The notes beneath the pieces were generated by a model. That model searched no databases. It was not told the DNA's origin and saw nothing but the letters and a program-made list of their open reading frames with translations. Shown here piece by piece: positions 53,353 through 60,643 of a DNA stretch of 64,000 nt. The stretch spans positions 1,240,001 to 1,304,000 of the forward strand of contig NZ_BMRB01000001.1 of the NCBI RefSeq assembly GCF_014648415.1, given 5' to 3'. Within the stretch, counting starts at the first letter, position 1. The number at the start of each line of letters is the position of its first letter. The stretch comes from Actinokineospora fastidiosa. GTDB taxonomy: Bacteria > Actinomycetota > Actinomycetes > Mycobacteriales > Pseudonocardiaceae. The translations under genes were made by a program, and so were the position numbers.

Positions 53353-53841
53353 CTAAGCACCCGAACGGGACCGGCGGTCCGCGTCCCATTCCGGGCGGTC
53401 GACGAAGTGCACGTCGAAGCGCTGGTGGATGCGGGCGACCTCGTCCTCGGGCAGGGTGCCGTTCAGGATCTCCGGCAGCATCCGGAAGTACGCGAACCGC
53501 TCGACGCCGGGCGCCAGCGTGATGAGGACGTCCGCGGGAGAGTCCGGCGCGGCGGCGAAGGCGTGCGGCGTGCCCGGCGGGATGACGACGTAGCCGCCCT
53601 GGCCCACGGTGACGAGTTCGGTGCCGATCAGCATCCGCAAGGCCCCGCTGATCACGTAGAACGCCTCCGCGGACCGCTGGTGGAAGTGCGGCTTCGCCCC
53701 CGCCGCCCCGGCCTCCAACGAAAGCCGGTTCGCGCCCAGCATCCCGCCGGTGTGACTGCTGTCGGCCAGCAGGCACAGGTCCGGCTCGGTCACCCGCTCG
53801 ACATCCTCGGCCTGAACCACCCACGCGTTGTCGACCACCAC
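53353..53841 (-). CDS. Cupin-domain protein controlled by divergent MarR regulator
   Basis: 162 residues from GTG (a second GTG follows directly). A single cupin: motif 1 PHFHQRSAEAFYVISG with metal-binding His/Glu, and motif 2 VVIPPGTPHAFAA. Single-domain cupins of this kind can be dioxygenases, isomerases or binding proteins. The divergent marR gene and two shared operators indicate induction by a ligand, probably an aromatic or drug-like compound, which remains an inference. Confidence 0.82.
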   Translation of the reverse strand: MVVDNAWVVQAEDVERVTEPDLCLLADSSHTGGMLGANRLSLEAGAAGAKPHFHQRSAEAFYVISGALRMLIGTELVTVGQGGYVVIPPGTPHAFAAAPDSPADVLITLAPGVERFAYFRMLPEILNGTLPEDEVARIHQRFDVHFVDRPEWDADRRSRSGA

Positions 53842-53854
53842 GTCCCCCCTGATA

Positions 53855-53901
53855 GTTGAAGTCTTCAACCACGCTAGGTCGAGATGGTTGAAGGTGTCAA
53901 C
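53855..53901. promoter_or_regulatory. Two operators between cupin and marR genes
   Basis: Site 1 (53855-53869) is the palindrome GTTGAAGTCTTCAAC. Site 2 (53887-53901), GTTGAAGGTGTCAAC, shares the GTTGAAG half and the final TCAAC. Their centres are 32 bp apart, about three helical turns, fitting two MarR dimers on the same DNA face in the divergent promoter. Confidence 0.7.
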
Positions 53902-53916
53902 TGTTACCCTCCCCGG

Positions 53917-54363
53917 ATGACCGACTGGCTCGACGCGGACCAACAACGCGACTGGCGGGCGTTCATCGAGGGGTCGATCCGCCTGATCGACCTCATGGAC
54001 CGCACCCTGCGCGAGCGCCACGGCCTCACCCTGGCCGAGTTCGAGATCCTGGTCCGCCTCTCCGAGGCCGAGAACCAGTCGATGCGCATGGCCGACCTGG
54101 CCGAACGCGCGTATTACTCCCGCAGCCGCCTCTCCCACCGCATCCGCACCATGGAAGCCCGCGACCTGGTGACCCGAACCCAAACCCCCGAAGACAAACG
54201 CGGCGTCATCGCCCGCCTCACCGAAACCGGCGCCGCGACCCTCCACCAAGCCGCCCCCACCAACCTCCACACGGTCCGCACCCACTTCATCGACCTGCTC
54301 GACCCCGCCGACCTGCAAGCAGTCGGCCGAGCCATGAGAGCCGTCACCGCCAACCTGGACTGA
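53917..54363 (+). CDS. MarR-family transcriptional regulator
   Basis: 148 residues from ATG. Helical dimerisation ends flank the winged helix: LTLAEFEILVRLSEAENQSMRMADLAERAYYSRSRLSHRI and the wing TRTQTPEDKRGVIARLTETG with the conserved DxR. Represses target genes until a ligand binds. Divergent from the cupin gene with two GTTGAAG operators between them, so autoregulation and cupin control are expected. It is the last chromosomal gene before the integrated element. Confidence 0.92.
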   Translation: MTDWLDADQQRDWRAFIEGSIRLIDLMDRTLRERHGLTLAEFEILVRLSEAENQSMRMADLAERAYYSRSRLSHRIRTMEARDLVTRTQTPEDKRGVIARLTETGAATLHQAAPTNLHTVRTHFIDLLDPADLQAVGRAMRAVTANLD

Positions 54364-54374
54364 CGGGAGCCACG

Positions 54375-54617
54375 TTGGCACCGCTACCTGACGGCGTGGA
54401 GGGACGACGCGCGCACGCCCTCACCGATTTCGTCGACGATCTCGCCGCCGGTTCGCCCGCGACCAACGACAGGTTCGCGGAATGGCTGTGGCGACTCCTG
54501 CCTGGGCTGCAAGACCCGCAGAACCGGGCGCCGCTGGCGTGCTCGAAGCGCTGCGCAGCCACGGTCAGAAACCGTGAGCCGATCTTGACACCACAAAGCC
54601 CCAGGTCGTTGACCTGA
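54375..54617 (+). CDS. Doubtful short reading frame after marR
   Basis: 80 codons from a TTG with GGGAG 6 nt upstream, 11 bp after the marR stop. The first 55 codons have the GC-rich third-position pattern of real genes (LTDFVDDLAAGSPATNDRF), but the 3' part runs through the tRNA terminator hairpin. It may be a small gene or a truncated remnant. No family recognised. Confidence 0.25.
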   Translation: MAPLPDGVEGRRAHALTDFVDDLAAGSPATNDRFAEWLWRLLPGLQDPQNRAPLACSKRCAATVRNREPILTPQSPRSLT

Positions 54618-54625
54618 GGCTTTGT
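54593..54625 (-). terminator. Terminator of the interrupted tRNA gene
   Basis: A 15-bp stem with one mismatch (ACAAAGCCCCAGGTC against GACCTGAGGCTTTGT) and a 3-nt loop, directly downstream of the tRNA 3' end on the minus strand. It is the native tRNA terminator, left in place when the element inserted. Confidence 0.75.
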
Positions 54626-54659
54626 GGGCCGCCTGGGGCTCGAACCCAGAACCTACGGA
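54625..54659 (-). other. 3' tRNA remnant, probably tRNA-Lys: left attachment site of the AICE
   Basis: Read on the minus strand: TCCGT (3' anticodon stem), AGGTT (variable loop), T-arm CTGGG-TTCGAGC-CCCAG, acceptor strand GCGGCCC and discriminator A. The 5' half of a tRNA (GGGCCGC acceptor strand, D-arm, anticodon) is absent from the adjacent DNA. This is the usual scar of site-specific integration into a tRNA 3' end. The isotype looks like lysine, from recalled actinobacterial tRNA sequences, and is not proven. Confidence 0.75.
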
Positions 54660-54685
54660 GTCCCTGAGGACACTTAGCACTGTCT

Positions 54686-54713
54686 GTCATGGATAGTTGA
54701 CACTACCCATGAC
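54686..54713. repeat. Inverted repeat just inside the attachment site
   Basis: Arms GTCATGGATAGT and ACTACCCATGAC (12 bp each, one mismatch) are separated by 4 bp, starting 27 bp from the tRNA remnant. Position suggests an integrase/excisionase arm site or a transcription stop. Confidence 0.65.
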
Positions 54714-55268
54714 CTGCGCCGATGCCGCACCGCTGCACTCGACACTTCTCGTCGCTTGCCACTTCTTGGCACCCAATTCCGTGGGTAAACCGTGGCTGCC
54801 CCAGTCTCCACGCACTTCGCCAACTCCCCGAGCCTGGCACAAGCCCTCGCACCCGCAGTGCGATCCGCGCCAACCTCCCGGCACCCCACGCCAAGCATGG
54901 CGCGGATCGTGCTGTGGGCACCAGGGGTCCAGGGGCGCGGCGCCCCTGGTACCAAGCAAGGCAGCCACGCATCACCAGCCCCCGGCCCCGACTATGCACC
55001 AGCTCGCCCGACCGCTGGTCGACAAGTCCGCGGTAGCTCCCCTGCCTCTACCTCTCCCCGTGCCGCCTGCGCGGCGTGGCGCACCCACCCAAGCCGCCAG
55101 GCCGTGCCGCGCGCCCGCGCGGGCGTGAGCGAAGCGGGAGCCCGCGCCGAGGCGCGATGGAAACGGATCGCCCTGCCAGCGCGATGGGCATACAGCGCCG
55201 CGCCGCGCAGGCGGCGCGGCCTTGATTCTATAGAGCGGATTTCCGCAGATCTCCGATAGGATGACCAG
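54714..55268. other. Non-coding left end of the AICE with strong hairpins
   Basis: About 550 bp with no convincing gene; the open frames here lack a ribosome site and gene-like codon use. It holds a 10-bp-arm hairpin with a one-base centre at 54929-54949 (CCAGGGGCGC/GCGCCCCTGG) and a perfect 10-bp stem with 4-nt loop at 55197-55220 (GCCGCGCCGC). A TAGGAT -10 box (55257-55262) ends 6 nt before the next gene. The hairpins may stop transcription entering from outside or serve in replication or transfer. Confidence 0.5.
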
Positions 55269-56252
55269 ATGGCGAAACAAGCTTACTCGATACACCTGAT
55301 GCAGGTTGCTAGGAATCGAAAGCCTGAATATCCGTTCGACATGGGTAACTTGGACGGCACCAATCTAGACTTCCTGACACTCTTCCATGGATTCTTGATG
55401 GACGTCCAAGGAACGCCATTGGTTAACCGCAGGAGTAACCTGTATCTAACTGTGGAAAGCGTGGAGCCAAAAGGTAGGACTATAGCATTCACCGCCGATC
55501 AGGGAAGATTCGGCACCGAAGGCAAGCTAGTTGACGTCCAGAGTGGCAGCATGACCAAGACGATCAGCGAGAACGAATCTGCAGTGACGACGACTCGCAA
55601 CTTGGTGGTGGCATCAGATGGAGGCCCTTTTGCGTTGCTGCTCGGTGAGCGGTACGGAAACCACAGTTCTGTCGGCACGGTACTTTCAACCTTCTATCGC
55701 GCATTCGTTCATCGCTTTAGGGAACAAGGATTCGTTTTTCGGGGCGAAGGATACGTAGATCAAGAGGCATGGGACGCGTACCTGCAGGAAGCCGAGATGA
55801 AGACAATTCAAGTCAATAAGTACGAGGCATCCTCAGATATTGCCGATGGTTTTATTCGGCGATCAATCGGCAAGATTGTGTGCGAAGTTCGCCCCAAGAG
55901 AGGCGAAGGAAGCTTTACGCGAAAGGTGAGAGATCAGTTACTTGGTGGAGAACTGAAAGCGCATAGCATCATTGGTATTGAGGAGGATCCTAGCGATGAA
56001 GTGGAACTGACCTTGAACGATGGAAGGCAGCAGAAACGATTGCTGATTGGTAAGAGCAAGGTCCCTGTTCTCCTGTATCCTCTTACAGAGGGAGATGAGG
56101 AGCGGCTGTCGGATCAGCAAGTGCTCGATACGATGCTCGCCAAAGTGTCGGACCTTCAGACTAGGGTCGGTATGAACCTCCCGGCAACCTGGAAGACGGA
56201 AGAATGGACACTCGATCAACTGGATGTAAAGATGGCGGCGTATCGTGAGTAG
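55269..56252 (+). CDS. AT-rich cargo protein of unknown function (gene A of a coupled pair)
   Basis: 327 residues, soluble, from an ATG 6 nt after TAGGAT (leaderless). The N-terminal 140 residues look beta-rich (FDMGNLDGTNLDFLTLFHGF, GRFGTEGKLVDVQSG). A helical middle part (STFYRAFVHRFREQGFVF) and a C-terminal alpha/beta part ending in a helical segment (SDQQVLDTMLAKVSDLQTRV) follow. No known domain is recognised. GC content is roughly half, against about 70% nearby, so it was acquired from elsewhere. The end overlaps gene B by 8 bp, so the two are made together. Confidence 0.75.
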   Translation: MAKQAYSIHLMQVARNRKPEYPFDMGNLDGTNLDFLTLFHGFLMDVQGTPLVNRRSNLYLTVESVEPKGRTIAFTADQGRFGTEGKLVDVQSGSMTKTISENESAVTTTRNLVVASDGGPFALLLGERYGNHSSVGTVLSTFYRAFVHRFREQGFVFRGEGYVDQEAWDAYLQEAEMKTIQVNKYEASSDIADGFIRRSIGKIVCEVRPKRGEGSFTRKVRDQLLGGELKAHSIIGIEEDPSDEVELTLNDGRQQKRLLIGKSKVPVLLYPLTEGDEERLSDQQVLDTMLAKVSDLQTRVGMNLPATWKTEEWTLDQLDVKMAAYRE

Positions 56253-56751
56253 CAAGTGGTCAATCACTGCGACATTGCGAGATCAGTTCAAAACCCTTCG
56301 AGACGCTCGTTCCAGTAAAACTATGGTGTTTGACGTTGGATTCTTTTACGTCGTTCCACTAGCACTGGGTGTGGCGGCGGGAGTGTCGAGGTTCCAACTC
56401 CGTGGGCTTGAAGGCATTCTCAGCGGAGTGTCGATCTATACGGCTTTTCTCTTTGGCCTGCTGGTTCACGTCTTTCAACTTCGAGCGCGTGTGACAGATG
56501 AGGACACTCGTAGACATAGTTTTATCGACTTGATCGACGAGCTTGAAGCGAACGTTTCATACGCTGTCCTCGTTGGCGTCGCCACTACGGCTCTATTGAT
56601 GACGACTGTTGCGCTTACTATTAAAGATACTCCTGCTTCTTGGGGATGGTCTGCCCCTGTTGTCGTCCTGGTTTCTCATATGGTGCTAGCACTGCTAATG
56701 ATTCTTAAAAGAACTCGTGCGGTCTATCGGCGGCTTCCGCAAACCTACTAG
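56245..56751 (+). CDS. AT-rich four-helix membrane protein (gene B of a coupled pair)
   Basis: 168 residues from a GTG inside the end of gene A. A cytoplasmic basic N-terminus (TATLRDQFKTLRDARSSKT) precedes four predicted membrane helices at about 28-50, 57-78, 102-124 and 132-154. The loop between helices 2 and 3 is charged (RARVTDEDTRRHSFIDLIDELE). No family is recognised. A soluble protein paired with a small four-helix membrane protein in mobile-element cargo recalls defence modules with a membrane effector, such as Kiwa, but homology is not shown. Confidence 0.75.
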   Translation: MSSKWSITATLRDQFKTLRDARSSKTMVFDVGFFYVVPLALGVAAGVSRFQLRGLEGILSGVSIYTAFLFGLLVHVFQLRARVTDEDTRRHSFIDLIDELEANVSYAVLVGVATTALLMTTVALTIKDTPASWGWSAPVVVLVSHMVLALLMILKRTRAVYRRLPQTY

Positions 56752-56891
56752 CGTGGCACGGGATCGTAGGATGAAGGAGGTCGGGTAGGAGGTCATACCT
56801 GCGCTAGGGCCGCCTTTGAGGTGGTGGTGAACTAAGCATGCGATATTAGCGCTCGTGGTCACGAAGACTGGAAAGTGTAAGGAGCTAAGAC

Positions 56892-57470
56892 GTGTTGCCT
56901 GCTGGTGGTGCCGACTCGGCTGCTTTTGTGGCTCAGGCCGAAGAGTTGGCACGGCGGTTTCTAACGCCCTTGGAGCGCCGGTGGAAGCACGTGCAAGCTG
57001 TCGCAATGCGGGCGGATGAGTTGCGACGATCGGTAGCTTCACTGGGGCGAGCCGCGGAGCACGTGTTGGTTGCTGCGGCTTGGCTTCACGATATCGGCTA
57101 TGCCCCTGAAGTTGGCATGACAGGATTTCATCCGCTAGACGGAGCACGTTATTTGGAGCGGCTTGGCTACCCCAGACAAATTGTATGCCTGGTTGCGCAT
57201 CATTCGGGAGCACGTTACGAGGCGGAGGAACGCGGGCTCTCTGCGGAGCTGGCTGCCTTCGAGTTGGAGGACAGCCCGATCATGGATGCCCTTGTTACGG
57301 CAGACATGACCACTGGGCCGGACGGCACGCGGCTCGCCTACCGAGAGCGCATCGCCGAGATCCTGACCCGGTATCCGACGGACAGCCCAGTACACGCGGC
57401 TTGGCTGCGGGCAGACAGTGAGATCGGTCTGTGCGTTGAGCGCACGGAAGCGCGGATGCGGCAGAGCTAG
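56892..57470 (+). CDS. HD-domain phosphohydrolase-like protein
   Basis: 192 residues from GTG with AAGGAG upstream. HD-superfamily metal ligands: His33 (WKHVQAV), His66-Asp67 (AAAWLHDIGYAP), later His (LVAHHSGARYE) and Asp (VTADMTTGPDG). Such proteins hydrolyse nucleotides or related phosphates. HD genes are frequent in actinobacterial integrative elements beside Nudix genes. The end overlaps the convergent Nudix gene by 4 bp. Substrate unknown. Confidence 0.85.
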   Translation: MLPAGGADSAAFVAQAEELARRFLTPLERRWKHVQAVAMRADELRRSVASLGRAAEHVLVAAAWLHDIGYAPEVGMTGFHPLDGARYLERLGYPRQIVCLVAHHSGARYEAEERGLSAELAAFELEDSPIMDALVTADMTTGPDGTRLAYRERIAEILTRYPTDSPVHAAWLRADSEIGLCVERTEARMRQS

Positions 57471-57943
57471 CCCAGATAGGGAGATGTGCGGCTGTCGTCT
57501 AGGGCGTGATCGATCCGTAGACGCATTGAGGGGTGAATGTTGAGGCGGTCTAGCTCGCTTGGCTCTACCCATTTGACGGCCTTGGTTTCGGACCCGTCTT
57601 CTCTGGGGTTGCCGTCAATCCACTTCGCCTCGAAGCACAGTGAGAACTGTTGGCGCACTTCGCCGTCGTCGTACGCTATGACGTGCTGAGGGTTGGTGTA
57701 GGTACCGACCAGGCGCACGACCTCGACTGTGAGGCCAGTTTCCTCCTGCGTCTCGCGGACTGCTGTGTCGATGATCCGCTCCCCGGGGTCGTGGCCGCCT
57801 CCTGGTAGCGCCCACAAGTCGTTGTCCACCTTGTGAATCAGCAGGATTCTTCCGGATTCATCCCTGACCGCGACCGTGACGGAGGGGACGACGCTGTTCA
57901 CTTCAGGCGCGTCGGGGTCGTTGAAGTAGTCGATTCGAGCCAT
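57467..57943 (-). CDS. Nudix hydrolase (Pif-like)
   Basis: 158 residues from ATG. The Nudix box is at residues 49-71 (GGGHDPGE then RETQEETGL); the usually hydrophobic residue after RE is Thr. Hydrolyses a nucleoside diphosphate linked to another group. In the related element pSAM2, the Nudix protein Pif gives immunity to incoming copies of the element, so a similar role is plausible. It starts directly after the stop of the HTH regulator gene and shares its transcript. Confidence 0.88.
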   Translation of the reverse strand: MARIDYFNDPDAPEVNSVVPSVTVAVRDESGRILLIHKVDNDLWALPGGGHDPGERIIDTAVRETQEETGLTVEVVRLVGTYTNPQHVIAYDDGEVRQQFSLCFEAKWIDGNPREDGSETKAVKWVEPSELDRLNIHPSMRLRIDHALDDSRTSPYLG

Positions 57944-58780
57944 CTAGCGCGCCTCCTCGGTTGCGACGGCCCACACGCGGTCGAATGACTCCATGTAGTG
58001 CCGCCACATCGTGCCGCCTTCGGTCCGCCGCAGGTGCAGGATCGGGTTCTGTCCGGCCATTGAGCCGAATGCGTGTCCGTTGATCAGGGCTTGGTCATCG
58101 AAGCGGTAGATCGAGTTGTAAAGGATCGTTCCGTGTGTCCGGACCTCGACGCCGGGTAAGTCGGCAACGTCTCTGAGGTAGCGGCGCATCATCTGGATAC
58201 GGCCCTCTAGGCCGCCGGTGGTGCCTTCCTCGGCCGCTCGCTGGATGACTGCTGGTGAGGTCTCGTCGCCGACGACGAACCTGAACCTCACGCCAGCGCC
58301 GACCTTTGCTCGGATGACGGGCAGGATGTTGAACTGCTCCACTAGGAACTGGCCGGAGAACACCAGAACGTCCATCTGCGTTGTCACGCCGTGGATCAGG
58401 TCAGTCCACAGCGGGTACGGCACGGCGGATCTTGTGGGGTAGACCTGCACCAGCTCTTGGTTCGGGTCGGGTGTGGGCGGCCTTCCCGCGGTTGATGCGG
58501 GTTCCGGCACGAACTCGATGTTGTCGGCGTACGGCTCGAACAACTGCTCCGCTGTCCAGCTCGGGAACATCGTCTCAAGCACTCGGCAATGATCGCCGTA
58601 CGGAAGCGTGACGACTTCCCCGGACAGCCACCGGTAAAACTGAGCTTTGCTCGGATAGGCGCGCTTTAACGATGCGTCCGTAGCTTCTGCCGCCTTCGCA
58701 TACTCGCGACAGAACGCGCTGTACCCGTTGATTCGTCGCTGCCTGAGCAGGACGCCCAGCAACACGGTCTTGTCCCCCAC
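57944..58780 (-). CDS. HTH regulator with C-terminal PLD-like (DUF5919-type) domain
   Basis: 278 residues from GTG. N-terminal helix-turn-helix-like region (YSAFCREYAKAAEATDASLKRAY, then SKAQFYRWLSGEV). The C-terminal half (about 125-278) has the phospholipase-D-like pattern seen in DUF5919 (YPTRSAVPYPLW, MDVLVFSGQFL, VGAGVRFRFVVGDE, INGHAFG, ILHLRR). Probably the element's main repressor, facing pra across a region with phased GAGAC repeats. DUF5919 naming is from memory. Confidence 0.78.
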   Translation of the reverse strand: MGDKTVLLGVLLRQRRINGYSAFCREYAKAAEATDASLKRAYPSKAQFYRWLSGEVVTLPYGDHCRVLETMFPSWTAEQLFEPYADNIEFVPEPASTAGRPPTPDPNQELVQVYPTRSAVPYPLWTDLIHGVTTQMDVLVFSGQFLVEQFNILPVIRAKVGAGVRFRFVVGDETSPAVIQRAAEEGTTGGLEGRIQMMRRYLRDVADLPGVEVRTHGTILYNSIYRFDDQALINGHAFGSMAGQNPILHLRRTEGGTMWRHYMESFDRVWAVATEEAR

Positions 58781-58826
58781 GCCGCGCTCCCTCCGTGGCT
58801 TGTGAGACCGAACGTACCACGAAGAC

Positions 58827-58871
58827 GAGACAAGATGAGACTCTGCGAGTCCAAGCGGTTCCAGGCGAGAC
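58827..58871. promoter_or_regulatory. Helically phased GAGAC repeats between regulator and pra
   Basis: GAGAC at 58827, GAGAC at 58837, GAGTC at 58847 and GAGAC at 58867 recur at exact multiples of 10 bp, all in one orientation. Further GAGAC copies lie at 58804 and 58928. The block sits in the divergent promoter region and is a good candidate operator for the HTH/DUF5919 protein. Confidence 0.6.
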
Positions 58872-58963
58872 CCAAACGCGGTCGAGAAGGGACGCTGACC
58901 AGGCCGAATGTGTAGGTAGCGGCTCGTGAGACGACGCGGCCGACACGACGGAAGGTCATCAGC

Positions 58964-59434
58964 GTGGCTATCAGCAAGGGGCACCGATTCCCCATCGCCT
59001 TTGAAGAGGCATTTCCCAGTGGCTTGGTCATGACGGGCGTGGTGATGCCGGACAACGAGTTCCAGAGCAGGGAGGACAAGGCGAAGAACCGCCCGGTCAG
59101 GCAGCGGATGGACGAAGCGACGGGTCTTCGGCAGTGGAAGGCCGTGATGACGGACCCGGGGGAGCCCAACGCCAAGCGGGCGTCCTTCGAGGTGACGTTC
59201 CTGGCGGAGGTCCAGCCGGTGCCGACCACGGCGGAAGCGCTGCCGGGCATGAGGCCGGTGGAGCTGGACGGGTTGACCGCTGAGCCCCGGATCGCCGGCA
59301 ACGGGGAGTTCAAGTACCTGTCGTACGTCTACCGCGCGTCCGGCTTCCGGGCCGCCGGGACGGTGGGTGGTCAGCAGCGCAGGACCGCGACGTCGGAGAC
59401 GGCGGGCAAGTCTGAGACCGGCAAGGCCGCGTGA
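58964..59434 (+). CDS. pra: Pra-like activator of element replication, integration and excision
   Basis: 156 residues from GTG with GGAAGGT 6 nt upstream. The sequence follows the Pra family pattern: HRFPIAFEEAFPSGLVMTG, RQRMDEATGLRQWKAVM, QPVPTTAEALPGMRPVELDGLT and YVYRASGFRAAG. In pSAM2, Pra turns on replication, excision and transfer functions and is silenced by KorSA. Here the divergent HTH/DUF5919 regulator is the likely repressor. The stop overlaps the next start (GTGA). Confidence 0.8.
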   Translation: MAISKGHRFPIAFEEAFPSGLVMTGVVMPDNEFQSREDKAKNRPVRQRMDEATGLRQWKAVMTDPGEPNAKRASFEVTFLAEVQPVPTTAEALPGMRPVELDGLTAEPRIAGNGEFKYLSYVYRASGFRAAGTVGGQQRRTATSETAGKSETGKAA

Positions 59435-59856
59435 CCTTCGAGATGAGCGCAGCGGGTGAGGAGCTGACCGGGCAGGCTCGTGCGGAGTCGGGCCTGCCGG
59501 GTTCAGCCTCCCCCAAGCCGCTGGGAGAGGCGTGGGTGATGGTGTCGGACGAGTTGGATGAGCGCTGGCAGAACGCGTACAAGGCGTACGGGGCGGCCTC
59601 TGAGAACGTGGCCCGTCTCGGTCCGAGTGCTCCTGGTGCCGCTGCCCGGATGGTGTCGGCGTCCTGGGACGTCGCTGCGATCTGGCGGGAGATGGCCGCT
59701 GCGGGTGGGCTTCCCTGGTGGGCGTTGGCGGCGGTGCACGCTGCGGCTGAGGCGTTCGAGGCGCAGTCTCGTGAGTGGGCTGCGCGGTCGAGCGCTGAGC
59801 ACGACAGACAGTCGGGTCGGGGAAGGCGCCCACGGACCCAACGGGATTCCCGATGA
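59431..59856 (+). CDS. AICE-associated hypothetical helical protein
   Basis: 141 residues from a GTG overlapping the pra stop. Mostly helical, Ala/Glu/Arg-rich, with a central WQNAYKAYGAASENV and WWALAAVHAAAEAFEAQSREW, and a basic tail (GRGRRPRTQRDSR). No membrane helix and no known domain. Overlaps the next gene by 4 bp (ATGA). Small proteins at this place are common in AICEs, function unknown. Confidence 0.65.
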   Translation: MTFEMSAAGEELTGQARAESGLPGSASPKPLGEAWVMVSDELDERWQNAYKAYGAASENVARLGPSAPGAAARMVSASWDVAAIWREMAAAGGLPWWALAAVHAAAEAFEAQSREWAARSSAEHDRQSGRGRRPRTQRDSR

Positions 59857-60601
59857 ACGGTGTCCGAAACGCTGTTGAGGCGGTGCCTGCACCGGAGTTG
59901 GACGGGCAGGTGGCTCGAAGGCTGCTGTGCTTCGAGCTGTCGAAGTTGTTGACCACGCAGAAGGTCACGCACGCGCAAGCGGGTGCGTGGTTGGGCGTGT
60001 CCCGTGCGTCGTTCAGCCAGGCCATCGCGGGTAAGAACCTGCTGACCATGCCCGCTCTTGAGGTGCTTCTCGGTCACCTCGGCGCGGAGCAGGCTTCGGC
60101 TCGGCTGCTGCATCTGCACAAGCTCGCACGCAAGTCGTCGTCTCTGACCGGGGGTCGCGGTTCTGAGCTGGCGGTGGGCCTGGAGGCGTACGCCTCTCTC
60201 ATCGAGCTGTACGACTTGACTCGGTTCGGTGACCTCATCGCGGACGACCGCTATCAAGCACTGACTCGGGCCAACGCTCCTGCGTTGGTGTGGCTGGCGG
60301 AGGAACACCTCACCCGGCGGTCTCGACCCGCTAACGTTCGTGCCCAGGTTCGAAGGGTGCTTGAGCTGCCGAACGTGACCATTCAGGTGGTCCCGTACGA
60401 GGTGGACCAAGGCTTGGCGTTGTCGGGCTGGTTCGAGGTCGTTCACGGCCTGCCGGTGCGGTCGTATGTGAAGCAGCGCGGCGCTCCTATCTCTACCACG
60501 AGAGCAGCACCGCTATAGCCGACTACCGGGCGGTGTTCGCGGCGTTGCGAACCGCTGCTTACCCGCCGGGGCGTTCACGGTCCTTTCTGGACTGGCAATG
60601 A
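59853..60601 (+). pseudogene. XRE/DUF5753-type regulator with a frameshift near the C-terminus
   Basis: The first frame gives 221 residues: an HTH (VTHAQAGAWLGVSRASFSQAI) and a DUF5753-like ligand/partner domain (LIELYDLTRFGDLIADDRYQ, VTIQVVPYEVDQ). It then runs into a TAG shortly after SYVKQRG. In the -1 frame from about 60482 the missing C-terminus continues: RSYLYHESSTAIADYRAVF followed by a proper end at 60601. One base has been lost, or the sequence has an error, around 60477-60485. The protein may be truncated but folded. Confidence 0.75.
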
Positions 60602-60643
60602 CGATCGTTCATGACCTCGGTCAGACAGGGAAGGAGGTTTCTT

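Noticed and set aside
54625..54697. A complete tRNA gene
   Set aside because: Only the 3' part folds; the 5' acceptor strand, D-arm and anticodon loop cannot be found upstream on the minus strand.
54697..55128. Open frames in the element's left end (about 100-155 codons)
   Set aside because: Several overlapping frames in both strands, no ribosome site, odd composition; better explained as GC-rich non-coding DNA.
55269..56751. Calling the cargo pair a Kiwa (KwaA/KwaB) system
   Set aside because: Only the soluble-plus-four-helix layout and sizes are similar; gene order is reversed and no KwaB motif could be recognised by eye.
58804..58808. Including the outlying GAGAC at 58804 in the phased array
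   Set aside because: It is 23 bp from the next copy and so out of helical register.
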